A stretch of 64,000 bases of DNA from Sarcophilus harrisii. Taxonomy: Eukaryota; Chordata; Mammalia; Dasyuromorphia; Dasyuridae. A program made the translations under genes and the position numbers. Every line of letters starts with the position of its first letter. Positions within the stretch are counted from its first letter, which is position 1. Below, piece by piece: positions 11,116 through 20,549 of the stretch. The DNA is taken from contig NC_045427.1 in the NCBI RefSeq assembly GCF_902635505.1, positions 135,269,960 to 135,333,959 of the forward strand. The letters are read 5' to 3'. The notes below the pieces were generated by a model. The model did no database searches and was not told where the DNA came from. It saw only the letters and a program-made list of their open reading frames with translations.

Positions 11116-11335
11116 TCTTAATTGATCCTCACTACATTCCTCTAAGGGAGTAAGGGGATCTGTTATTGTTATCTCTATTTCACGGATAAGGAAGTGTTTG
11201 GCCATTCCAAAGCTGAGTAGATCCCAGACTAGCAGGTCTTCTGACTCTGAAGAATGGCATTAAAACATTTATTTAGGTCATTCAGTAAGTGTCTACTTGG
11301 TGCAAAGCCCAGTGCTGGAACTGGAGGGAAATATG
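11116..11335. repeat. MIR relic (-) and CORE-SINE piece
   Basis: 11,120-11,250 is an antisense MIR (TGTTATCTCTATTTCACGGATAAGGAAG). 11,255-11,335 reads like the start of a marsupial CORE element (CATTTATTTAGGTCATTCAGTAAGTG...GCAAAGCCCAGTGCTGGA). Confidence 0.45.
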
Positions 11336-11344
11336 TATCTTATC

Positions 11345-11580
11345 TCCTGGAGGTAAACTTTCCTCTATACCCATTTCATCCAGGACCATCTCCAATCATC
11401 TTGATCTATATCTTGCCATTGGACTCAGATGACTTTGGTAGGGAAAGTGAGGCAGGTGACTTTGCACAGCCCTTCCTCATTTAAATCCAGTTCACTTGCA
11501 TGTCATGGCATTTATCTCCCAGATGTCTTGGTCCTCTTCAAGAATGAAGGACAAACAATAACATTAGTAAATAAAGCTGG
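11345..11580 (+). repeat. Unclassified interspersed repeat, copy A
   Basis: It begins at CATTTCATCCAGGACCATCTCC and runs through a block with GACTCAGATGACTTTGGTAGGGAAAGTGAGGCAGGTGAC to GAATGAAGGACAAACAATAAC. A clearly homologous, diverged copy lies in the same orientation at about 12,095-12,280. The tail (AAGGACAAACAATAAC) suggests a retroelement 3' end, but I cannot assign the family; it could be a SINE or an LTR remnant. Confidence 0.55.
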
Positions 11581-11739
11581 CCTGAAATTAGTCAATTGGA
11601 AGACTTCCTTCCTCCCTCTTTCTCTCACTCCTTCCCTCTCTTTCCCCTCCCTCCCTTTCTTCCACATAGGATATCATATCCTTATCTGCTCTTAAAAGCA
11701 TCATTTTTCCCCCCTTTATTGCACCTCTACACCCTCGCA

Positions 11740-12283
11740 AGATATCTTGGGGTTTACTGATTAGATTTCTTTTTTTAAGGACCAGGCCTTAAAGCAAAAC
11801 CAGTCTGATTCTCATTGGCCACCAATAGGTCATAGTCCAAGCCCCATTTGGGCCAGATTGTTTGGGTCCTGATTGACTCACATTGAATGTAAACAGCAAT
11901 CATTTCTGCTTCCCCAGAAACCCTGATGGTCTTTCCTTCTCAGATTCATTATTTATTTAGATTTTTTTTTTTTTGAACTAGGTGAAAGAGGAGATTCTTT
12001 GCTCAATTGCTACCTCACCTTAATCACTGAACTGGCGTGGCCTGAGTCAGACTGAGACCTATTGAAAACCTTAGCTTAAAAAGGCCAAAGTCTCCTATTT
12101 CATCCAGGGCCATCTTCAGTCATCTTGATCTCTATCTTGCCCCTGAATCAGATGGCTCTGGAGGGGAAAGTGAAGTAGGTGACCTTGCACAGCCCTCCCT
12201 CACTGAAATTCAATTCACTGGCAAGTCATAGCATCACTTCCTTGGGTGGAAGTCTTAGAATTCTTGAAGAACAAAGGGTAAGA
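11740..12283 (+). repeat. Unclassified interspersed repeat, copy B (longer)
   Basis: 12,095-12,280 aligns by eye to copy A (CTATTTCATCCAGGGCCATCT, GGAAAGTGAAGTAGGTGACC, TTGAAGAACAAAGGGTAA). Sequence upstream to about 11,740 may belong to the same element. Its tail was later split by a SINE at 12,284. The family is unresolved. Confidence 0.45.
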
Positions 12284-12455
12284 GGCAGCTGGGTGACCCA
12301 GTGGATAGAGCACCAGCCCTGAAGTCAGAAGGAGCTGAGTTCAAATATGGCCTCAAGACACAACTCTTCCTGGTACCCTGGGCAAGTCACTTAACCCCAA
12401 CAGTCTCAGCAGAAAAAGAAAAAAAAAAAAAAAAAAAAAAAAGAAAAGAAAGAAA
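12284..12455 (+). repeat. tRNA-derived SINE with intact ends
   Basis: This is a full SINE: a GGCAGCTGGGTGACCCAGTGG head, a GAGTTCAAATATGG B-box region, CCTGGGCAAGTCACTTAACCCC, and a poly(A)-rich tail. It is flanked by a 13-bp direct repeat with one mismatch, GAACAAAGGGTAA (12,269-12,281) and GAACAAAGGATAA (12,456-12,468). It therefore inserted into the tail of unclassified repeat copy B. Confidence 0.8.
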
Positions 12456-12469
12456 GAACAAAGGATAAA

Positions 12470-13149
12470 CAGCGAAAAGGAAACCTGGGATAGCCCTAGC
12501 TGTGTGACTCTGAGTTGATCGTTTACATCTTTGCTCCTCTGTAAAGCACCTACCTTCCAGGGAATATAATGATATAAGGCGACTTGCAAACCTTAAAGGC
12601 TTCCTTCTCTTTAATATGATTACATCTCTTTCCTCGGTTATACTGAACTTGGAACAGTAGAATCTTGTTTTACAGCTGAGGATCCTGCGGTGCGGGGAGA
12701 GGATAGTGGGTAGAGAATCGGGATTGGAAGGCTCCCCTCGTCGGTGCACCATATCAGACCCCATCCCCACTTTGGGTCTGGTTTCCTGGTTCCAATTTCA
12801 TCTTTGTAAGGGTAGCTGAGGGAGTAGGAAACCAAACTGTTTGCTCCTCCAAATCTCCTTTCCTGGTCAGGAACAGGCAAGAGGGCTGGAGGGTTTTACC
12901 CCGACTCCACCTGCCCCTTTCTCTCTCTCCCCTCTTCGGGTTCATTCATACTTAGGCACCTCCTCTCGCAGTTGTCTCCGGCTCACATTTCCCCCACCTG
13001 TCCCTAGTCCTCCCTATAAACCAGAGGGGACCCTCAGCAGTCCCACAGCGGTGAAGCGCATTCGCCTCGCCCTCCTTCCCCCAATCCTGGCCTCCTCTTC
13101 CTCCTCCTCCTCCTCCTTCCTACCTTCTCCCCTTTCCCCCTCCCCCCAG
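12470..13149. other. C8orf58 upstream region
   Basis: Mixed sequence that grows C-rich toward the right. There is no recognised repeat or coding exon. A possible TATAAA lies at 13,015-13,020, about 270 bp upstream of the C8orf58 start codon, and a CTCCTC-rich pyrimidine tract lies at 13,090-13,150. Confidence 0.4.
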
Positions 13150-13560
13150 CCCTCCTAGGCTAGGAGTGTCCCCAGGCCGCGCCCTGTCCGGGTGGCGGGA
13201 CTGGGAGGGGAGTGGGGGCTCCGGACAGGGGCTGGCCACTCGATCCTCCTCCAGGGTTGCAGCTGCACCTTCCGACCCTCGGAGCCGGGCCATGCTGGGG
13301 AGGCGGCGGGTCTTCACCCTCCAGCCTCTGGGCCGCCAGGGTGAGTCACTGAGTTGCCGCTGCCCCTGCGCCGAGAGCCCCAGGCGGCGCTGAGATTCTC
13401 CCCGAGAAGTGTGCGCGCCGGGGCGCTCACGGGGCACCTCTGGGCCGGGGGGCAGAGGCGGGCCCAGCTACCTACCGATCTTACAGTCGGGCGATCCCAT
13501 CCATCCTACTCCTCTCTCCCCTCGGGATGGGGCTTTCTCCTGGAGCGCGTCTGGGACCTT
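13150..13560 (+). promoter_or_regulatory. C8orf58: CpG-rich promoter region of C8orf58
   Basis: GC content and CpG frequency rise sharply here compared with the flanks, and the first coding exon (13,292-13,340) lies inside. The transcription start is not visible from sequence. Initiation within the island, or about 30 bp after the TATAAA at 13,015, are both possible. Confidence 0.55.
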
Positions 13561-15389
13561 CCCGGGCTCCTCCGCCCAGGACGCATTCCTATGGAGTCCT
13601 GCGCCGAGCCCCAGAACTTCCTCTCTTCGGGACTCCCACGGTATTGTGGACCCGGATTTCAGATTACACCTATTCGGATTTATGGAGCTAGCGACCTCTC
13701 TTCTCCTCCCCCCACCCCCACCCCCCACCCTCCGGTCCCCTTTTCTTTACATCCCATTGGGGACATACAGCCACGCTCTAAGTTTAAATTCTGCTGATTT
13801 GCCTCAAGCTAACATTTCCCTACCGAATTCCCTCCGACCCTACCTTAAATTTGCTTTAATTAGAAAAACAACTGTGCCAGCTGTTAATTAACACTTCCCC
13901 TAGTTTCCCCCCCTCCCTTCCGCCCCCTGCTCCTTTGGGGGCCTCTTTTCGGTGCTGGGCTGCGGATTTATGCTTTATGGTGGTTCTGCACTACTGCATG
14001 CTCCCCTCCCCCAGGGCTCCCGCCCTTGGCCTTGGGACCTAGTGGACTGGGTGGAAACTCCAGGGTTCTTCTCTCGTTTTAAAAGCTCTCCTTCAGAGTG
14101 GCGCTTGACTGTTAGAGCATTCGTTTCCCTCTCTAGTGCCATCCCCCCTCCCCCAGATTAAGCATCTTTTGCTGCGCCCCTTTTTTTCCCATCCAGGCAA
14201 ACTTTCCAACTTGGGTGAGCAAACCCTCCCTTGTTTCCTCCCTGCTACTGAACCGACCGAGCATTTCGAGGTCTCAGGGAAGAAAGGAAATCTTAACCGC
14301 GTATTTTAGAAGAGGGCTTCCAGGATAATTATATGTACAGCATGTGCATCGGGATTGAGATGGGGGAGGGGAATGGCCGATGATTTATGCTTTGGTTTTA
14401 CCCAAATATAATATTTGTCATGGCATTTTGTCTATAGCTAAGTTTCTGGGCTGCATCAATTCATTGCGGACCTTTCCTGCTGTCCAGTATGGTGCAGTAG
14501 AAACAGTGCAAGACTTAGTCCCAGGTCCCAGGTTCGAACCTCAGCTCTGCCCCTTCCTATGTGACTTTGGACAAATCATTTGGTGACTCTAAGCTTCAGT
14601 TTCCTCATCTGTCAAATGAGGAAGTTCACCACATGACCTCTAAAGTCTGCTCCAAATCTGGGATGCTGGGATATAAGCATATAATGTATGCTATATGTGT
14701 GATATGGTATACTGCATACTATAATGCATCATCCTTTGGTAATTCGGTATCACGGTGTATAGAGCCGAATTAGGAAGAGCTGAGTTCAAGTTGTGTCTTA
14801 AAACAACTTAGCTGTGTGCCCCAACTTGTTGATCTGTAAAATGTGGATAATAATCCCTACACCCCCACTCTCTCCCCTCCCCCCCAGGGAGTAAAATGAT
14901 AAAGTGCTTCTTGTTCAGGCCTGTCTGACTCTTCAAAACCCCATTGGGGGTTTTCTTAGCAAAGATACAGGAGTGGTTTGCCATTTTCTTTCCCAGCTCT
15001 TATAAATGCTATTTATTATTCTTATGATATTCTGCTATCTGTTCTTGGTGTGGGGGTGCCTCTTCAACTAGAAACTAAGCACAGATGACAGATCTGAGGA
15101 CCAGTGAAGTTGTGTTGATCACTGAGTAATCAAATTCTTTGGCCTTGTAACATAAAAACAGCCCTACATATAAAGGGGTTTCTATCTATGGTCATTCAAA
15201 GGAATCAACTTTTTTTTTTTTTTTTTTTTTTTTTGCAGTATTAAAATTTGGATTAATTTACCTCTGGTATTTAAATTTTTTTTTTTTAAGAGGCAAAAAG
15301 AGTTAGATGAAATGTCCAGGAGCACACAGCTAGTCAATGTTTGAGGCTGAATTTGAACTCAGGTCCTCCTGGTATTCTATCCACTCTAC

Positions 15390-15426
<37 letters not shown>

Positions 15427-16812
15427 ATGAAAGGAAAGGTAGTGAACTCTCCTTTCTTGCCTGTATTGTTGAACATGTTCCAGAGGTACTTCATGTTCAA
15501 CTATCGTTTTGACTTTGTGACCTCTTGAGTCTCTTCCAGTTCCGAGATGCTGTGATCTCACCTGGGTTCTACCCTAGTATCACTTAAGCAGTCTCCTCCC
15601 CTCGCCCACTCCTCTGGGGACACACCTTCCCATGGGAATGTTGTTTGGCCCAGGGAACCTCGGGGGTGGGAGCATGCATGGTCTCTGATGCTGGCTTTTC
15701 TTGGCAGATGGTGGTTGTCAGGAGCTTCTGGGTGGCTGTGTGGTGCTTGGTGTTAAGAGCATCTATCTTCGGGTTCATGACATGCCCAGGGTACCCTCAG
15801 CTGATCCCCAGGAGGGTGATCACTCCAGGAGAGACTCCAGGGAACAGGCTTCAAGGGATTCTGGGGTGGAAATGGCGGGGGAGGAGAGTTCCCCCATCAG
15901 CTCCCCTGACTTTGCCCTGGACTCTTCAAGCTTGGAGCTGGGTGGGGGGCCCACGTTGGCCCCTGTCACCACGGAATCCCTTCCGGACCTAGATCGGTTC
16001 CTGGCCAGTCAAAAACTAGAGCAGGTGGTGGCGAGGTCCTGCCGGTCTCGATCTTCATCTACTCTAGCTCCCAAGCGCTGGCAGAGGAGCAAGCAGAGAC
16101 CTGGAGTGTCCCCAGAAGTAACTGGAGTTCAGGGTGGCACCGAGGCAGCAGTCAGCTCACAGTGCGGCCCAGAAGAATCTCAGGTGAGTGTTGGTTGTCA
16201 GACCAGAAGCGGGAGATGTCAGATGCCAGCCAAGGAGGGTATGAGGGAGACCCCCTCTCTTCTTGACTCCCCCCTCCATCTCCCTGAAACTTTCTTGGGG
16301 TGGAACCTGCTCTCGGGCCAATTCCTGATCCTAATTAGTAGGTGTTGGCATAGCTTCATGACTCGACAGGTAGCTGGGGTTGTTTGCAACCTCCCCAGAG
16401 AGTGGGTGGGCAGGGGCACAGGTTCATCCTGATATTGGTCTGGGGGAGTGGGGAACGCTGTTTGGCAGGGGTCTTTCATCCAAGGCTTGGCTCTCTCTCC
16501 CCATCCTCCCTCCTTTTCCCTGAGGCTGGGACTTTCTAACTTCTGGGGGCCCAGGGAGAGGAAAAGAGATCTAACCACACCCTGCTGTGCCCCACAGGCG
16601 GTGGGCTCCGAGTCTGATGCCTGGGCTTGCCTCCCGGGGCAGGGGTTGAGATACCTGGAGCACCTGTGCTTGATGCTGGAGAGAATGGCTACGCTCCAAC
16701 AGCTTCATCTGCAGCTCCAAGAGCAGTGCCAGCAGCTGCCAAGCGTGAGTGAGGACCCTGGGCCCGGTGGGGCAGGGCACATGTCAGGGCGGGAGAATGC
16801 TCCTGCTTCACT

Positions 16813-16867
<55 letters not shown>

Positions 16868-19779
16868 CTCAGAAAAATAGAGGGATACACAAAGCAGCTG
16901 GGTATAGTTGGCTTTGGAATCATAGACTTGGATCATAAAATCACAGCTGTATAACTATGAACAACTTAGCTTTTTCAAGGGTGGGAAATTCTCTTTTTTT
17001 TTTCTTTTTTTGATGAAGCAATTGAGATTAGGTGACTCGTCACACAGCTAGGAAGTGTTAAGTGTCTGAGGCCAGGCCCTCCTGACTTCAAGGTGGGTGC
17101 TCTATTCACTGTGCTAATTGTCCAAGTCGCTAAATTTTTCTGAGCCTCTGTTATCTTTCCTGTAAAATGGGATAATCATACCACTTATACTTACCTGAGA
17201 GGGTTGCTAAGACAGCAGGATGAGTTAATGTCAGTTATTAGTTGGGTGGGAAGGCAGGAAGTTGTCTGGTCCTGAATTGTGGGATCACATCCCCTTGTTG
17301 ATAAGGTCACAGACCTCTGTCTCCCTGGTGCAGGGCATGGAAGAGACGAATGAAAGCTCAGTCCTTGCTCCTTTTCATCCTCGATCCTTTTCTGTGTTGG
17401 GATCTCAAGAATTTCAGAGTCTTATGGAGAAGACAGGTAAATGGCAACTGGCTAAACATTTTAACATTCCTGGTCCCTTGAAACTTCATTTGCTGTTCAT
17501 CTCCTCCACAGAAGGCTTTTTGGCTTTAGATATCCATAACCCTACCCTCAGGTGCTTGATTAATCCGGTGGCTTCCTCTTCCTTGCCCAGGTTAACCCAA
17601 GCCCCTTTCTTCACAGTGGAAGAGTCAGCTCTGCCTCGATGGTCAGAGGTGCATAGTGTGAGTGCACCAAATTTGTTAGAGGGACCAGAGGGGACTGCCC
17701 ACACAGTCCCATCCTACCAAGGGCACAGGGTAGGTGCTTCATAGTGCTAGGAGCAAACTAATGGGGACGGGAGGGCTTGGGGGCAGGAAGGTCAATATCA
17801 GCAACCTCTTGGAATAGGTGTATCAGTAATGAAGGGTCCTATGGGGCAAGAACTTGTGAGGAGATAGAATGTTGATAAAGTTCTAGATTTGAGGAGGGTG
17901 GGTCCTCATTGGCTATGGTAAGGGTCATCTTCATCTCAGTAGTTAACTGGGTCTTGATGATTTGCCTTTTTTTCTCCTAAGAATACCCTCTCTCATTGGG
18001 ACAAAGTCAAAGCTTTACTCAACAGGATGAGATGGAGGAGCCCTCGTGCTTCTGAATCTTCCCTTGCTCAAGATCCCTCCGTCCCCAGGTAAGTCTTCCC
18101 CCCCCCCCCAACACAGTTGGAGTTAAATGATTTGCCCAGACTCACACAGCTAGTAAGTGTTAGGTGCCTGAGACCAGATTTGAACTCAAGTCCTCCTGAC
18201 TCCATCACATCATCTAGTTACCCCTCCCAGGTAAGTCTTGAGATGGGGGCCAGAGATCAGGAAAAATGGAGATCAAATAGAGATAGAAAGGAGAGTGGAA
18301 AGGGAAGAGATCTGGAGTCTACAGCCGATTGCTCCTCTTTCCAGAGCATATCGCAGCCAGAAGGGACTTGCAGATTGTCTGAAGGAAGCCCAGCCTTGGA
18401 TTCTGAACACTATCTTGGTATTAGGATGATCAGAGCTTGACTCCTGGCTCATATATCTCACACTAGCTGTGTGACTGGACAACTCTGTGAGCCTTTTTTG
18501 CTAATGTATAAAATGACAATAATATTAGACTCTAATAAGGGTGAAATATGAGTTATTAGTAGTAGTATTTCTTATAGATGAAGAACAGGATCAGAGAATA
18601 TTGATAATGATGTTGACGATTTATGGTTATTGTTCAGTGATTTGTAGTGACTCCACTTGGGGTTTTCTTGGCAAAGATAATAGAGCAGTTTGTCATTTCC
18701 TTCTCCAGCTTATTTTACTAATGAGGAAACTGAGGCAGACAGGGTGGCACTCCATCTGCTGTGCCATCTAGTTGCCTTATAATGACAACAATCTGAATAT
18801 TAAAATAAAGAATGATAGTAAGATAGCAACTTATCCTTAGGCTGCCTAAATTCCTTTGAAAATAAGATGAAGAGAGTGAGAATAATAATGATAATCACGG
18901 GGCAGCAAGGTGCTGCAGTAGTTAGAACTCTGGGTCTGGAATCAGGAAGACCCGAATTCAAATCCAGCCCCAAACACTAACAAGCTATATGATCCTAGAC
19001 AAATACTTAATTCTCTGTTTGGGGATCATAATAGTATCTACCTGCCAGACTTATTGTGAGGATCAAATGAGATAGTAATTGTAAAAAAGTGCTTTGCACA
19101 GTAGAAATGTTAGCTATGATTATGATGATAAGAAACATTAAACACTTTAAAGTTTATAAAGGGCTTTATGTACATCATTGAATATAAGGTTCACAATAAC
19201 CCTATGAAATGGGTTCTTAAGTATCATAATATTATCCCCCTTTTACAGGTAAGGAAAGTGAAACTCAGAGTGCCAGTTCACATCGCTGGTTTCAGAGGAA
19301 GGTTTTTGAATCCATTTCTTTCTGATCCTAAATCCAACTCAGGAGAATCTTTATGAGTCTCCTGAATCCTCTGGGGCTGGGTAGGACTAGAATCCAGGTC
19401 TCTTGACATTCACTCTAGTATTATTCTATTAGAAAGTACTGTCATTCAAAATGATCCTTGATTTATCAGTTCGTGTCTCAGTTCCTTTTTTTTTTTTGAC
19501 AGTAAGGGTAGGGACTGGGCACAGAGGTAAGAAGAAAATGAATGTGTTACAAAGTTCCTTTTCTTCACTGCTTAAGTGACGTGCTGAATAAATGCTCCTG
19601 GGTACAGTTATTGCGCTTCCTTTTCTCCTTTCATTCTTTATTCCCCTTTCATCTCCTTTCTTTTCAGAAGAGATTCCAAGGAACTGCCAGAAGGTCCCCT
19701 GCACTACCTGCCACGGAAGACCTTTTTGCCAAGTTTGGTGTCAAAGAAACACAGAGCCAAGAACTTCTCAGTTTGTTGA
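13292..19779 (+). CDS. C8orf58: C8orf58 orthologue, uncharacterised protein, 7 coding exons, 403 aa
   Basis: Coding exons are 13,292-13,340, 15,708-16,183, 16,598-16,744, 17,334-17,436, 17,512-17,729, 17,982-18,088 and 19,668-19,779. All have GT/AG borders and consistent phase (1,212 nt). The protein starts MLGRRRVFTLQPLG and ends KKHRAKNFSVC, both recognisable from mammalian C8orf58. Its position 5' of CCAR2 on the same strand agrees. No enzymatic domain is visible. Exon 2 is Ser/Pro-rich, exon 3 encodes a short Leu/Gln-rich helix (LEHLCLMLERMATLQQLHLQ, likely coiled coil), and the C-terminus is basic. The function is unknown. The human protein is, from memory, about 365 aa, so this copy would be somewhat longer. 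Odd points are a 75-nt intron (17,437-17,511) that is stop-free in frame and a SINE sitting on the exon-6 donor. Both are described under findings. The start is chosen because the first ATG lies in a CpG-rich region and matches the family N-terminus. Confidence 0.88.
14480..15005. repeat. MIR and SINE relics in C8orf58 intron 1
   Basis: 14,480-14,680 is a sense MIR (CAGGTTCGAACCTCAGCTCTGCC, CAGTTTCCTCATCTGTCAAATGAGG). 14,745-14,860 is a diverged sense SINE. 14,920-15,005 is the antisense 3' body of the long SINE (ACCCCATTGGGGGTTTTCTTAGC). The intron also carries 25 T at 15,210-15,234. Confidence 0.55.
15300..15422 (-). repeat. tRNA-derived SINE, antisense, plus (AG)n
   Basis: The antisense SINE core is GCACACAGCTAGTCAATGTTTGAGGCTG followed by TTTGAACTCAGGTCCTCC. 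Where its head should continue, a (GA)n run takes over (15,393-15,422). Confidence 0.65.
16815..16863. repeat. (TC)n microsatellite
   Basis: About 24 TC units lie 70 bp after the C8orf58 exon-3 donor. They are followed by TGTGTCTCAG, a decoy acceptor-like string. Confidence 0.95.
17000..17127 (-). repeat. tRNA-derived SINE, antisense
   Basis: A T-rich left end is followed by AGGTGACTCGTCACACAGCTAGGAAGTG, TCTGAGGCCAGGCCCTCCTGACTTC and CTCTATTCACTGTGC. It lies in C8orf58 intron 3. Confidence 0.65.
18098..18225 (-). repeat. tRNA-derived SINE inserted on the C8orf58 exon-6 splice donor
   Basis: The antisense SINE (TTTGCCCAGACTCACACAGC, TTTGAACTCAAGTCCTCCTG, CTAGTTACCCCT at its head end) is bracketed by a perfect 14-bp duplication, CCCAGGTAAGTCTT, at 18,084-18,097 and 18,226-18,239. 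The duplicated target contains the exon-6 donor AG|GTAAGT, so two identical donors now exist. Confidence 0.85.
18640..18780 (-). repeat. Antisense long-SINE 3' body
   Basis: TGACTCCACTTGGGGTTTTCTTGGCAAAG, then TCATTTCCTTCTCCAGC and AATGAGGAAACTGAGGC: the antisense 3' part of the family at 3,490. C8orf58 intron 6. Confidence 0.6.
18895..19400. repeat. CORE SINE (+) followed by MIR (-)
   Basis: 18,895-19,130 is a sense element with GGGGCAGCAAGGTGCTGCAG head, GAATTCAAATCCAGCCCC and a 3' AAATGAGATAGTAATTGTAAAAAAGTGCTTTGCA module. 19,140-19,330 is antisense MIR (CACAATAACCCTATGAAATGGG, CCCCTTTTACAGGTAAGGAAAG). C8orf58 intron 6. Confidence 0.6.
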
Positions 19780-20374
19780 ACAGTCTTCCAGAATCTTTTC
19801 TTCTCTCTCCAAGGCGTGTCACGGGGGGCAGCATCCCTTCAATGCAGCAGCCTTTCCCTGGCTTTACTCTGTTCCTTGCCATGATCAGTCGCTAGGAGGG
19901 GGCTTCATGCCATGAGAGTGGGATCTCTCCCTTTCAAGATCTCTGGAATACGGAGCTTTTGGACACCTCAGGGAATACATTTCATTCCATCAATTCTCCA
20001 CCAATGGAAACAAGTCTATAAACTTGGTATATCCTCTTCTTCGAGTTGCTGCAGTCGAAAAATTGAATTGCTTTTGTGGCCAAGGTGTTGGTCTTGGACC
20101 TTGGACAAGAGACATCCTTAGGCCTGTCCTTGAAGCCTGACTGGCGCAGTAAGACTGAGCAGATCTTGGGTTCGACTTCCAGTCTTCGAGGATCAAGGTC
20201 AGGATGAAGGGCTGGAGGAGGACTTCGGTGGAGGTGGGGTTCCGAGGGCCGGAGTGTCCCCCGCCAAAGTACTCACTGTCCTGGCTCTTATCCTGTTGTC
20301 AGAACCCCCAGGATTGTACAATGCGGACTAGGTGATTTATTGCGTCTGTGTGTGAAGCACGTGCTGGGCCGCGG
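19780..20374 (+). other. C8orf58: C8orf58 3' UTR and spacer to CCAR2
   Basis: This is non-coding sequence after the C8orf58 stop. No canonical AATAAA occurs before 21,013. Weak candidates for the poly(A) signal are TATAAA near 20,014 and ATTACA near 20,543, the latter followed by a GU-rich GGTGTCTGTGTG. AATAAA at 21,013-21,018 is canonical but lies close to the CCAR2 promoter. I cannot choose between them from sequence. Confidence 0.35.
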
Positions 20375-20501
20375 CCCCACGGGCTCGGGGCTGCGTCCCC
20401 ACGGGCTCCGGCCCCACGGGCTCGGGCTGCGGCCCCACGGGCTCCGGCCCCACGGGCTCGGGCTGCGGCCCCACGGGCTCCGGCCCCACGGGCTCGGGGC
20501 T
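20375..20501. repeat. 36-bp higher-order GC-rich minisatellite
   Basis: A core CCCCACGGGCTC recurs seven times. Alternating 21-bp (core + GGGCTGCGG) and 15-bp (core + CGG) subunits form a 36-bp higher-order unit repeated about three and a half times. The unit length divides by three, so every frame stays open, but no exon-like flanks are present. It sits at the left edge of the CCAR2 CpG island. Confidence 0.9.
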
Positions 20502-20549
20502 GGCTTGTGCAGGTGTATATTTATCTGTCATTATATGTATGTGATTACA

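Noticed and set aside
1-13150. Search for PDLIM2, the expected left neighbour
   Set aside because: No exon resembling PDLIM2 is visible on either strand. It presumably lies to the left of the window.
20375-20501. CRISPR-like or protein-coding repeat array
   Set aside because: The unit is directly tandem without unique spacers and lies in a mammalian CpG island. No exon borders support coding use.
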